A stretch of 64,000 nucleotides of DNA from Leptospira levettii (GTDB taxonomy: Bacteria; Spirochaetota; Leptospiria; Leptospirales; Leptospiraceae): positions 744,001-808,000 of the forward strand of contig NZ_NPDM01000001.1 of the NCBI RefSeq assembly GCF_002812085.1. The letters are read 5' to 3'. The translations under genes and the position numbers were made by a program. A model generated the notes under the pieces. It did no database searches. It was not told the DNA's origin and saw nothing but the letters and a program-made list of their open reading frames with translations. Shown here piece by piece: positions 18,804 through 27,146 of the stretch (positions are counted from its first letter, which is position 1; every line of letters begins with the position of its first letter).

Positions 18804-19205
18804 TTATATTTCATCCGTAGGTTTTGGTGGTCCAAATGGATTCTCTTTACCAATATTTGAATCATGATTATTCTTTTCAGAATCTAAAATCAGATAACAA
18901 TATTTACATCCGTATATTTGTGCCTGTTTTTTCCCTTCACTATTTGTATAAGTAGAAATAGCAGCATATAAATATTCATCTTTTCTAAGAACTGTTCCAC
19001 AAACAGGGCATAGGCGGAGTCTTGGCAGATTTGGGTCTTTCTCTTTCCCGTAAACCTTTCGTGGATCCCCCACCCGAAGATTTTCTTCTTTTTTAAGGCG
19101 TTCTTTTTCTTTTTGGTTTAGAGATTGGTTGTCAACTGCAGAAAGAGCATATAGAAAAAAGGCTACAGTGAATAATACGCCACAAATCGTTAGAAAGGTG
19201 ACCAT
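18804..19205 (-). CDS. Membrane-anchored zinc-ribbon protein, unknown function
   Basis: A protein of 133 residues with one N-terminal membrane helix (about 3-22), a charged linker (LNQKEKERLKKEEN) and a cytoplasmic-type zinc ribbon with CPVCGT and CKYCY. No known family is recognised. The stop of the metallophosphoesterase abuts its start, and recG follows 5 bp later, so it sits in one operon. Confidence 0.75.
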   Translation of the reverse strand: MVTFLTICGVLFTVAFFLYALSAVDNQSLNQKEKERLKKEENLRVGDPRKVYGKEKDPNLPRLRLCPVCGTVLRKDEYLYAAISTYTNSEGKKQAQIYGCKYCYLILDSEKNNHDSNIGKENPFGPPKPTDEI

Positions 19206-20210
19206 TTAATTTCCTCGAATGTAATCTTCGGAACTCACAGTTGAAATTGGATTTTGGGAAATGAGTTTTAATTGTTTTTCCGAACAATCCACTTCAATTA
19301 AAGTATGGCATACATCTTCCTTTAATTGGCACAGATTGGATTGTACTACATCTTTTCCTTCCATAAATATTTCAGCATAATACCCACCTTCTTGGAAACC
19401 ATGTAAAGAGTCCACAGCACCGAAGTTAGATGGATTGATAAAAACAGTATTTTTTGTTTTTTTGATCCCTTGGTCTTCGTGAACATGTCCAGAAACAACA
19501 AGAGAAGGAGATTCATCATCTAAATAACGACGTATCCCTTGGCTACCACACTTACCTACTCCAGGGATGGTATCAAAGTATCCATAAGCAGGATTGTGAA
19601 TCCAACAAATGTCAGGTAATTCCTCTCGGAAAAAGTCCTCAGGTTCACTATAATTTTTTCCATTTTTGGTATATTCGTGAAAAACAACCGTTAGTTTCTC
19701 AGGTATCCCCGAAGTCCAAATAGGAGCACCACCATACCCAGATACTTTAATGTTTCTAAAATCAAAACTTTTACGATGCACTTCTCTTTGGTACAATTCC
19801 GTGTATTGTAAATCCAAATCATAATTTCCCGGCAAACAATAAACAGGTGATTTTGCGTATTTTAATATCAATTTTTCGATGATTTCATATTTTTCTTTCA
19901 TCGTTTTGGCAGCTAACTTATATAAGTCTCTATATTTTTGTGACTTTTCAACGATGGCCGTTGAATACTTTTCAGGAAAACGAATGGCATGAGTTGTGAA
20001 ATCAAAGGGAGTTGAGTCGTCTTTTCTTTCCGTTAACAAATAATACAATTCTTCTTGTACACCACAAAAATCGATGATTCGATCAAAGGAAAAAAATGCT
20101 TTGTAGATAATATCTCCGGAAAAAAGGTACAAATCTGCTTCTGTAGATTGTAGAATTTTTTTAAGACCATGAAGACCATCATGGATATCCGTAAGATAAA
20201 TGATTTTCAT
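19206..20210 (-). CDS. Calcineurin-like metallophosphoesterase
   Basis: A protein of 334 residues with the five metal-binding blocks in order: TDIHDG near the start, FSGDI, LPGNYD, a later VVFHEYTK and SGHVHED. No signal peptide, so cytoplasmic. Family members cleave phosphodiesters or phosphomonoesters (nucleotides, cAMP, DNA, lipids); the substrate is not visible. It is directly joined to the unknown gene upstream and the zinc-ribbon gene downstream with no spacing. Confidence 0.88.
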   Translation of the reverse strand: MKIIYLTDIHDGLHGLKKILQSTEADLYLFSGDIIYKAFFSFDRIIDFCGVQEELYYLLTERKDDSTPFDFTTHAIRFPEKYSTAIVEKSQKYRDLYKLAAKTMKEKYEIIEKLILKYAKSPVYCLPGNYDLDLQYTELYQREVHRKSFDFRNIKVSGYGGAPIWTSGIPEKLTVVFHEYTKNGKNYSEPEDFFREELPDICWIHNPAYGYFDTIPGVGKCGSQGIRRYLDDESPSLVVSGHVHEDQGIKKTKNTVFINPSNFGAVDSLHGFQEGGYYAEIFMEGKDVVQSNLCQLKEDVCHTLIEVDCSEKQLKLISQNPISTVSSEDYIRGN

Positions 20211-20891
20211 TTATTCGTTTTCCCAAAGTAACATCTGAATATCTCTATCCTCTTCTATATAATCGATCTTTAGATATTCAGGTCCAAAAAAATCAACTAG
20301 AGGTTTTAATATGGTAGAGGATCTCACAAAGATATACAATTCATTATGATCAGCGACTAGGTATTGGATTTCGATTTTTCCTGCTATTGTCGGAACCAAA
20401 TTTAGAAAATAATTGAGATCAAATAATAATTCCCATTGTAGACCTGTGATTGATAATATATGGGGAGCGGCATGGATGATGGATTCAAATACCTTTTTTT
20501 TATGAAAAGGATCAATTTTAACAAACCACCTAACAAAGTCAAATCGCCTCGGTTTTGTGTCCCATACACGGTATCCAACAATTTTTAACCTTGCTTTGTT
20601 ATCTTTTACTAACACTGGTTTGAGTCGCACACGGTAACGAATCGAATTTACTTTTAGGATTCTTGCAATCCAAAGCCATTCCATCCTGTAAGTCCCTGTT
20701 AAGATGACTTCCCCTTTTGCAGAACCAACTTCCATACTCTCTAAATCAGGGTCTTCTGCGATGATTTCTGTTTGTATGACTTTTTTTAAGCTACCAAGCA
20801 GTAAGGTAACTTTGTAATTACTCTTTGGGACCACTTTCGGTGGCAAAAAGAGGTTGAGTGGGTTGAAACGGAAGAGATCCGTTAAAAGCAT
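20211..20891 (-). CDS. Unknown cytoplasmic protein, operon leader of the recG group
   Basis: A protein of 226 residues without signal peptide, membrane helix or a family I recognise. It is rich in beta-strand-like sequence (YKVTLLLG, VRLKPVLVKD, KARLKIVGYRVW) and may be a lipid-binding or SRPBCC-like fold, but this is a guess. It is the first gene of a minus-strand run through the metallophosphoesterase, zinc-ribbon protein, recG and VanY-like gene, and is divergent from gpsA. Confidence 0.7.
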   Translation of the reverse strand: MLLTDLFRFNPLNLFLPPKVVPKSNYKVTLLLGSLKKVIQTEIIAEDPDLESMEVGSAKGEVILTGTYRMEWLWIARILKVNSIRYRVRLKPVLVKDNKARLKIVGYRVWDTKPRRFDFVRWFVKIDPFHKKKVFESIIHAAPHILSITGLQWELLFDLNYFLNLVPTIAGKIEIQYLVADHNELYIFVRSSTILKPLVDFFGPEYLKIDYIEEDRDIQMLLWENE

Positions 20892-20910
20892 ATTTTAATT
20901 TTATTTTCTA

Positions 20911-20938
20911 TTGCCTTTTTGGAAAGCAGATTTAGAAT
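20911..20938 (+). promoter_or_regulatory. Candidate gpsA promoter, short or no leader
   Basis: TTGCCT (20911-20916), a 16-bp spacer and TAGAAT (20933-20938; five of six match TATAAT) lie 9 nt before the ATG at 20948. There is no Shine-Dalgarno sequence, so the transcript should start within a few bases of the codon. Confidence 0.5.
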
Positions 20939-20947
20939 ACTGAACTC

Positions 20948-21949
20948 ATGAAGATTGGAATCATAGGTGCTGGAAGTTTTGGCACTGCACTAGGTAGTAT
21001 TTTGGCAGATAAGGGTTATGACGTCACCCTTTGGACACGGAGTGAGGAACAAGCTCGTTCCATCAATGAAAACCATATGAATTCCAAACATATGCCTGAT
21101 TTGGTCCTTCCTGAAAAATTGAGGGCGAGTACGGACCTCATCCAGGTGGTAAAAGACAAGGAAATGATTGTTTCCGCACCACCAAGCCATGCGCTATCAG
21201 GCATCTTAAAGGAAATCAAAGACCACATTCCCCATAAGGTTCCCATTGTTTCCGCATCAAAAGGGATTGAAAATGAATCCTTACGACTTGTCTCGGAGAT
21301 TTTTGAATCGGAACTTCCAGGCCAGTACCATTCTCAACTTTCCTATCTTTCTGGTCCTAGTTTTGCGAAAGAAATGGTAAAAAGAGTACCTACCATTGTT
21401 TCCATCGCTTCCAAAAACGAAGCAACCGCCAAACGAGTGCAAGAGATCTTTAGTTTCACTTACTTTCGAACCTATTGGACTCCCGATGTAGTTGGTGTGG
21501 AAGTGGGTGGTGCTTTGAAAAACGTGATCGCCATTGCCGCAGGTGTCGCCGACGGTCTTGGGTTTGGACAAAATACAAGGGCTGCTCTCATCACACGTGG
21601 GTTAAACGAGATCACTCGAATGGGAATCAAAATGGGAGCAGACCCAATGACCTTTCTTGGGCCATCTGGTATGGGAGATTTAGTGCTAACCTGTTGTGGG
21701 GAAGCATCTCGGAATCGAACTGTAGGTTTTCGATTGGGCAAAGGAGAGAAGTTAAAAGAAATTTTGGCATCGATGAATGAAGTGGCAGAAGGTGTCAAAA
21801 CCACACTCTCCACCAAAAATCTCTCGGATAAATTGGGAGTAGAGATGGCAATCACTCAAGAAGTTTATCGTATGTTATACGAAGACAAAGACCCAAAAGA
21901 AGTTGTAAAAGCTCTAATGGGTCGTGACCTCAAACGGGAAGGTGTTTAA
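20948..21949 (+). CDS. gpsA: Glycerol-3-phosphate dehydrogenase [NAD(P)+]
   Basis: A protein of 333 residues, normal for GpsA. The nucleotide loop is [13 protein letters not shown], followed by the conserved LSGPSFAKE and the catalytic Lys in [14 protein letters not shown]. It makes sn-glycerol-3-phosphate from dihydroxyacetone phosphate for phospholipids, in the cytoplasm. It stands alone, with a good -10 and no ribosome-binding site, and overlaps tail-to-tail by 4 bp with the MAPEG-like gene. Confidence 0.97.
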   Translation: MKIGIIGAGSFGTALGSILADKGYDVTLWTRSEEQARSINENHMNSKHMPDLVLPEKLRASTDLIQVVKDKEMIVSAPPSHALSGILKEIKDHIPHKVPIVSASKGIENESLRLVSEIFESELPGQYHSQLSYLSGPSFAKEMVKRVPTIVSIASKNEATAKRVQEIFSFTYFRTYWTPDVVGVEVGGALKNVIAIAAGVADGLGFGQNTRAALITRGLNEITRMGIKMGADPMTFLGPSGMGDLVLTCCGEASRNRTVGFRLGKGEKLKEILASMNEVAEGVKTTLSTKNLSDKLGVEMAITQEVYRMLYEDKDPKEVVKALMGRDLKREGV

Positions 21950-22350
21950 AACAATTGGATGAGTAAAACAATATAAGTTATAATTTGGATCATATAAAAT
22001 GTAAAACGGATGTTCACTGCAAGGACATTCGTTCCAATTAAATGAGTGAGGGATTGTAAAACTCTTGCTCCTAAAATCACAAAACCTGCCTGGTTCACAA
22101 ATTCATTTACCTTTCCTAAACTCACAGTTAAGAATACAACTGCCACAAATAAAGGTAGGTTTTCCAAACTATTAAGATGAGCACGATTTAGCCTCCAATT
22201 AAAATCACTTCCATGTTGTATCCCTGCTGGAAATTCATTGGATTTTTTTTTACCAAGTAACACTTGTACACTGCGATAGGTAATCAATGTAACTCCGAGG
22301 CCCAAAGTCCAAAGAGTAAATAAAATCAATGCTAAATAGATGGGTTCCAC
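21946..22350 (-). CDS. MAPEG-family membrane protein
   Basis: A protein of 134 residues with four hydrophobic helices and the sequence [15 protein letters not shown], which matches the MAPEG family (membrane-associated proteins in eicosanoid and glutathione metabolism). Bacterial members are mostly uncharacterised. I chose the GTG at 22350 because AAAGGAG lies 5 nt upstream; an in-frame GTG at 22374 would place that site inside the gene. It is an isolated gene. Confidence 0.8.
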   Translation of the reverse strand: MEPIYLALILFTLWTLGLGVTLITYRSVQVLLGKKKSNEFPAGIQHGSDFNWRLNRAHLNSLENLPLFVAVVFLTVSLGKVNEFVNQAGFVILGARVLQSLTHLIGTNVLAVNIRFTFYMIQIITYIVLLIQLF

Positions 22351-22355
22351 AATTT

Positions 22356-22362
22356 CTCCTTT
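22356..22362 (-). promoter_or_regulatory. Ribosome-binding site that sets the MAPEG-like start
   Basis: AAAGGAG, 5 nt before the GTG at 22350. It would be internal if the upstream in-frame GTG were used, so it decides the start. Confidence 0.6.
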
Positions 22363-22450
22363 GTAACCTTTCACCTATTTAAAGTGAAATGATACAGGCG
22401 AGAATTCTAACTGACTCTGGTTCATCTGTAAACCAATTATTGAAAAAAAT

Positions 22451-23269
22451 TTATGTGGGAGAGGATTCTTTAGTTTTCCATCCAATCGATTTGATCTCTT
22501 TCCAAACAGAAAGCCAACTCTGAGAAAAAAAATGATCGGGTGCTTCTAGGATTTCTACCAAACGAATATGGTTCCGTTTTGCGAATTGGGAAGTGAATTC
22601 CTTTGGAAACCATTTGTCCATTGCTGGTAAAAAAATGGTTATATCGGTTCTTTTTTCAAAATCATAGTTTTCCACCTGAAACCCTGGTAAAAATAAATTC
22701 TGTAAGAACTCTGCGAGAGAACCCACTTGTATCCTGGTATTTTTAACCGGAAAAGAAAGATGATTTACTTTACCCGTTTCCAACCAATGAGAAGTGGATA
22801 AAGTCTCTAATATCTGTTTGTTGGGAGAATCATCATCTGAAATGTTTGGTAAAAGTAACAAACGACTAAATTCTTCAATGGATTTTGATTCATACAAAAA
22901 TTCTAAACTTTTGACACTATTTAGTATGGGAGATAATAAAAACAATTTTTGGAACTGGACTTGTTTTGCGTATAAGAGAAGAGCTGCGCCTCCCCCACTG
23001 TGTCCAATTCCATACAATGGTTTCCCTATATAATTTTGTTTCTTTAAATATTCATCTAACAGAGTAATGGCGGTTTTTGGATCATAAGTTCCAGTGGAAT
23101 CACCGTGTGATGGTGGATTGAATCGGATTAACCTGAGTCTGTAATCGATAAGTTCTGAATCGCGGATACGAAAGGAACGTGCATTTCCACCTGTGCTTGG
23201 CCAAAGGATGAGAATCCCTTGTGCTCCTTCAGGTGGAACTCCTTGTTCAATGATTTCTAAAGAAGTCAA
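22451..23269 (-). CDS. Alpha/beta-hydrolase
   Basis: A protein of 272 residues. The nucleophile elbow is GIGHSGGGAALLL, the acid is likely in LPAMDKWFP and the His in APDHFF, in the usual order. No signal peptide. It starts at a TTG supported by GAGGA 4 nt upstream. It lies 32 bp downstream of map on the same strand. The substrate is unknown; an esterase or lipase role is typical of the family. Confidence 0.85.
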   Translation of the reverse strand: MTSLEIIEQGVPPEGAQGILILWPSTGGNARSFRIRDSELIDYRLRLIRFNPPSHGDSTGTYDPKTAITLLDEYLKKQNYIGKPLYGIGHSGGGAALLLYAKQVQFQKLFLLSPILNSVKSLEFLYESKSIEEFSRLLLLPNISDDDSPNKQILETLSTSHWLETGKVNHLSFPVKNTRIQVGSLAEFLQNLFLPGFQVENYDFEKRTDITIFLPAMDKWFPKEFTSQFAKRNHIRLVEILEAPDHFFSQSWLSVWKEIKSIGWKTKESSPT

Positions 23270-23301
23270 AGAATCCTCGGTATCGAATATCCAACCAAAA
23301 A

Positions 23302-24057
23302 TTACAAAGTGGCAATGATGGGTTTACCATTTTGCACAATGACAGTATGTTCACATTGTGCTACATAACTTAAATTTCCTAACCTGTTCCCTGCCACAAG
23401 GGTCCATCCATCTGCTTCTTCAAAGGCAGTTTGGCTACCAGTGGAGATAAAGGATTCAATCGCCAGGACAAGGCCATGGTTCAGTTTGCGATGGTCACGT
23501 TTGTCTTCGTAAACCAACACTTGTGGTTCTTCATGGAGTTTTTTTCCAGTTCCATGACCTGCTAAGTTTTTTATGACAGTGAATCCATTTTCTTTGGCTG
23601 CAGAATGTATTTCTTTTCCAATATTTCTTAAATAATTTCCAGTATACGCTTGTTTTGTGGCACGCATGGTTCCTTCAATTGCCGTATCACATAGTTTTGC
23701 CAAATTTGGATTTGTGTTTCCAACAACAAAGGAAATCCCCGTGTCAGCATAATAACCGTCGAGTTTTGCTGAAACATCTATGTTCACCAAATCCCCGTCT
23801 TTCAAAATGGTTTCCTTTTTTGGAATCCCATGAGCGATTTCAAAATTAGTGCTGATACAAGTGTAACCAGGGAATTTGTAATCAAATTTGGGAGCAGAAA
23901 ATGCACCAGCCTTCTCAAACTCTTGTTTGGCGGACAGATCAAGATCCAATGTGGATACACCTGGTTTTGCCAATAATTTTAAAAGTTCACGTACTTTTGC
24001 AACAAACTTGCCAGCTTTTAAAATGCCTTGTAGGTCTTTTTCATTTTGAATTGACAT
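23302..24057 (-). CDS. map: Methionine aminopeptidase, type I
   Basis: A protein of 251 residues, typical of type I MAP. The metal-binding Asp, Asp, His, Glu, Glu set is found in VNIDVSAKLDGYYADTG, GHGTGKKLHEEP, LAIESF and QCEHTV. It removes the initiator Met from new proteins. It follows arsS directly, with no spacing. The first His before the metal site is in IAHGIP. A second map gene elsewhere cannot be excluded. Confidence 0.95.
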   Translation of the reverse strand: MSIQNEKDLQGILKAGKFVAKVRELLKLLAKPGVSTLDLDLSAKQEFEKAGAFSAPKFDYKFPGYTCISTNFEIAHGIPKKETILKDGDLVNIDVSAKLDGYYADTGISFVVGNTNPNLAKLCDTAIEGTMRATKQAYTGNYLRNIGKEIHSAAKENGFTVIKNLAGHGTGKKLHEEPQVLVYEDKRDHRKLNHGLVLAIESFISTGSQTAFEEADGWTLVAGNRLGNLSYVAQCEHTVIVQNGKPIIATL

Positions 24058-25032
24058 TTATACAATTTCTCCACCACAACTAGAACCAGCTCCAGCTGTA
24101 CAACCATAACAATGGTTTGCTACAACGATTTCACGTCCAAGAAAGGAGTGCAAATCGAAATCTTTGATGTGTTTTACAACCTTTGATTTTAATTCCAACA
24201 TTTGATTGAAATCACAATCGTAAACTGACCCATCATACCCAACTGAGATTTGATCGAGACACATCAGTCCATTCACTGTTGCTGGATTGTAAGCATTTAC
24301 CAATGTTTCCATATACATTTCAAACTTACCACTTCGGACAAGGGATCCTAAAAACCGATTGATGGGAAGGTTATTGATACAAAAGAGTTGGTTGAATACG
24401 ATTCCATATTTTTTATACAAACTATCTTTGTATTCTTTCTCTAATTGAGCCTGGCCTGAACTTAAAAAAAGTCCATTGGGGTTATAAACCAAATGAATCG
24501 GGAGGGTTGTCCCATACCCAAAAGCATTTAACTTCTTTAAGGCGGTAATCGATTTCTGATACACACCCTTTCCTCTTTGGTTATCCGTCACGTTTTCCAA
24601 AACAGAAGGTAAGGAAGAAACAATTTCAACCTCATTATCTTTTAGAAATTCATACAACCATTCATAACCTGGTTCCTCTAATATGGTGAGGTTACAACGA
24701 TCCATCACTCGTTTACCAAGCCGTTTTGCTTCTGTTACTAGAAATTTAAAATGTGGATTCCCTTCTGGAGCACCACCCGTGATATCAACTGTTTCAATCT
24801 CTGGAATTTTCGAAATGAGTTCGATACAAAGTTCCGCAGTACTTTGATCCATCATCTCCGTACGAATGGGAGACGCATCCACATGGCAATGCCGACAAGC
24901 TTGGTTACACCATTTGCCAACATTGATTTGAAATACCTTAATCGATCGAGCTTGGATTGGTTTTCCAACCGTTTTTAAAAATGGATTCCCGCTATAATTT
25001 TGTAAGGTGGAATGTTGTTCGGCTAAGTCCAT
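24058..25032 (-). CDS. arsS: Radical SAM protein ArsS-like (arsenosugar biosynthesis)
   Basis: A protein of 324 residues with the radical SAM cluster CNQACRHC (Cys42, Cys46, Cys49) and a Cys-rich C-terminus, CYGCTAGAGSSCGG, that marks the ArsS subfamily with its SPASM-like region. ArsS adds the 5'-deoxyadenosyl group to dimethylated arsenic. It pairs with the AhpD-like gene 3 bp upstream, which is the known neighbour. The methyltransferase ArsM is not in this window. The radical SAM call is firm; the ArsS subfamily is likely. Confidence 0.85.
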   Translation of the reverse strand: MDLAEQHSTLQNYSGNPFLKTVGKPIQARSIKVFQINVGKWCNQACRHCHVDASPIRTEMMDQSTAELCIELISKIPEIETVDITGGAPEGNPHFKFLVTEAKRLGKRVMDRCNLTILEEPGYEWLYEFLKDNEVEIVSSLPSVLENVTDNQRGKGVYQKSITALKKLNAFGYGTTLPIHLVYNPNGLFLSSGQAQLEKEYKDSLYKKYGIVFNQLFCINNLPINRFLGSLVRSGKFEMYMETLVNAYNPATVNGLMCLDQISVGYDGSVYDCDFNQMLELKSKVVKHIKDFDLHSFLGREIVVANHCYGCTAGAGSSCGGEIV

Positions 25033-25035
25033 AAA

Positions 25036-25374
25036 TCAAAACGAAAGTTCGTCAATTTTGTTTTGCATTTGTACACTGTGAACCAAGTTGATTCCCGCAG
25101 CCATAGCCGCAGCCACGTGCACAGCTTCATTCATTTGGGCTTCATCAGCACCTTTTTGGAGTGAGGTGGTAGTGTATGCGTCGATACAATAAGGGCATTT
25201 TAAAGCATGAGCCACAGCCAATGCAATGAGAGCCTTTTCTCTTTCTGTGAGTGCTCCTTCTGCCATCACAGCATTGTAATACCCAAAAAATTTATCTGCA
25301 AGAGCAGGATTTGTACGCCCAATCTCTCCAAATTTTCCTAAGTCTTTTGCATTGTAATAATGATTCTCTGACAT
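25036..25374 (-). CDS. AhpD/carboxymuconolactone-like protein associated with ArsS
   Basis: A protein of 112 residues with the AhpD core and CxxC as KCPYCIDAYT. The His that usually follows the CxxC in AhpD and CMD is replaced (Tyr/Thr), which fits the arsenosugar-associated peroxidase-like subfamily. It precedes arsS by 3 bp on the same strand. The start has GAGAGG 6 nt upstream. Its role in arsenic metabolism is inferred from the neighbour. Confidence 0.85.
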   Translation of the reverse strand: MSENHYYNAKDLGKFGEIGRTNPALADKFFGYYNAVMAEGALTEREKALIALAVAHALKCPYCIDAYTTTSLQKGADEAQMNEAVHVAAAMAAGINLVHSVQMQNKIDELSF

Positions 25375-25520
25375 GATTTTCCTCTCGATAGAATGAAGTT
25401 TTTTGACCTTAGGATTTCGTCAAGGGCAAGCCCGAACTAGGGTATCCAAAAAGACTTTCTATTGGGTCAATATCTTAGACAAAGTTTCTAATTCTTAAGG
25501 ATTGGTTTTCCATTCTTTTC

Positions 25521-26372
25521 TTAGCTAAAAGAACGACTAAAGGCAATGACTGTCAGAATCTCCCAAATGATTTGGAAGGGAATGGTGATGGTATCCCAAA
25601 GGACGGCAAAAAGCAAAACAGGATACCATTTAACATTCGTTCCATATTTTTCTATAGAATCAATTTCCATATATTGGTTGAGGAGGTATCCATATCCTTT
25701 TATGTCTATTTGGTACATCTTACCTACGATTCCCTTTTCATCCACAAGGGCAACGACAAGGGAGTCTTCTGTAGGTTCTTTGGGAATGCGAATGGTCTTG
25801 CGAATTCTCGTTTGGCAAAAATCACAAAGAGACAAAGCAAAGGAATTTTTTTCCTTAGCATCTTCGATCGGAATCGCTTCGTAACATGTTTTTTCAGACT
25901 TTAATGCAAAACAAATACCGAAGGAATTTTCATATTCAACATATTCAATTTCCTTTGGAATACCTGTGTAATCAACTGTCGATAATTTGTATACAACAGG
26001 GAACTCCTTTGATAAATAAAGCGACCAAGAATGAATGTATGAATTTGGACGGAAATAGATACCACCCTTCTGTGTTGTTTCCCCCTGGTTTACAATTTCT
26101 CTGATCTTTAATGTGATTAAGTCACTTTGTGGGTGTGGTGTAAACCATTTGCCGGAACTTCGATCCCAAGCATTGAGAGAAGGATTGTATGTTGTCCCAT
26201 CTTCGGTTTTCAATTCAGGAGATTCAAAGAGAAAATGATAATTAGGTTGGATGAGCTTAACGGAATCCAAATGATTGATTTTTGTAGCAACAATCTTGGA
26301 TCTCTTTATGACTGCTTTTGTGGCACAATTTATAAAAATTAGTACCACAAATACAATCAAGATTCGCATCAT
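25521..26372 (-). CDS. Lipoprotein with C-terminal membrane segment, unknown function
   Basis: A protein of 283 residues with a lipoprotein signal: hydrophobic start and FINC lipobox, Cys16. The middle is beta-rich with two CxxC-like pairs, one in FALSLCDFCQTRI. The C-terminus has a hydrophobic stretch (YPVLLFAVLWDTITIPFQI). No recognised family. Its start overlaps the stop of the enoyl-CoA hydratase (ATGA), giving translational coupling. Confidence 0.75.
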   Translation of the reverse strand: MMRILIVFVVLIFINCATKAVIKRSKIVATKINHLDSVKLIQPNYHFLFESPELKTEDGTTYNPSLNAWDRSSGKWFTPHPQSDLITLKIREIVNQGETTQKGGIYFRPNSYIHSWSLYLSKEFPVVYKLSTVDYTGIPKEIEYVEYENSFGICFALKSEKTCYEAIPIEDAKEKNSFALSLCDFCQTRIRKTIRIPKEPTEDSLVVALVDEKGIVGKMYQIDIKGYGYLLNQYMEIDSIEKYGTNVKWYPVLLFAVLWDTITIPFQIIWEILTVIAFSRSFS

Positions 26373-27145
26373 GTGCTAAACTTGGGTCTACGTTTTTCGA
26401 TGAGTGATAAAAATCCTTCCTGACCATCGGGAGATAAAATCACTTTTGTGAATAAATCTGCATCCAATTGGAATAAGGATTCCATTTGTTTTCGGTAAGG
26501 TTCTCGTAAGGCAGTTTTCATCCCACGGCTTGAATTGTAAGTGAGTTTGGAAAGGGATTCCGCAAATTTCATTGCCTCTGGAACTAAAGCCTCAGCACTA
26601 AACAATTCATCCACAAGACCAATTTCTTTTGCCTCTGGACCTTTGATTTGTTTCCCTGTGAACAATAAATCTCGAGTGGCTTTCACGCCAACTAAGTCTT
26701 GCAATACGATTGTAGGTATCGAAGGAAAATTAAGACCAACAATTGCTTCTGAAAAACCGATCCTTCCCCCTTTGTCCACCATGTAACGGTAATCCGAAAA
26801 CAATGCAAAAACAGCACCTGCCGCCATACAATGACCATTAATCACTGCAATGGTAGGAACTGGAAAATGGAAATAGGTTTGTGCCGTTCGTAACAACTGT
26901 TCTACGGAACGTCTGACATCAGATTCTGATTTCCCATACATGAGAGTTGGTTCGATCCCATTGGAAAAAAATTGTGTTTGAGCGGATGTGAATAATAAAA
27001 CACGCAAGTTTGGATTGTTTGCGTGTTTGTTTAAGATTTCTTGAAATGAAACAAAGGCTTCAAAATCAAATGTGTTTTTTTCATTGGACTGCATCTTGAT
27101 TTCCAAGATGCGGTCTCCATGAAAGATCTCTGCAAAAGGAGTCAT
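26369..27145 (-). CDS. Enoyl-CoA hydratase/isomerase family protein
   Basis: A protein of 258 residues, the usual length. The crotonase fold shows the oxyanion segment INGHCMAAGAVFALFSDYRY and then EAIVGLNFP with the glutamate position. It acts on enoyl-CoA in fatty acid metabolism in the cytoplasm. It follows the acyl-CoA ligase by 1 bp and overlaps the next lipoprotein gene, so all three form one operon. Exact specificity is not visible. Confidence 0.9.
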   Translation of the reverse strand: MTPFAEIFHGDRILEIKMQSNEKNTFDFEAFVSFQEILNKHANNPNLRVLLFTSAQTQFFSNGIEPTLMYGKSESDVRRSVEQLLRTAQTYFHFPVPTIAVINGHCMAAGAVFALFSDYRYMVDKGGRIGFSEAIVGLNFPSIPTIVLQDLVGVKATRDLLFTGKQIKGPEAKEIGLVDELFSAEALVPEAMKFAESLSKLTYNSSRGMKTALREPYRKQMESLFQLDADLFTKVILSPDGQEGFLSLIEKRRPKFST

Positions 27146-27146
27146 A

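Noticed and set aside
21472..21855. Open frames antisense or shifted to gpsA
   Set aside because: They overlap a firm gene and show no conserved features.
22351..22374. Longer start of the MAPEG-like gene
   Set aside because: The ribosome-binding site lies inside this extension, so the start at 22350 is preferred.
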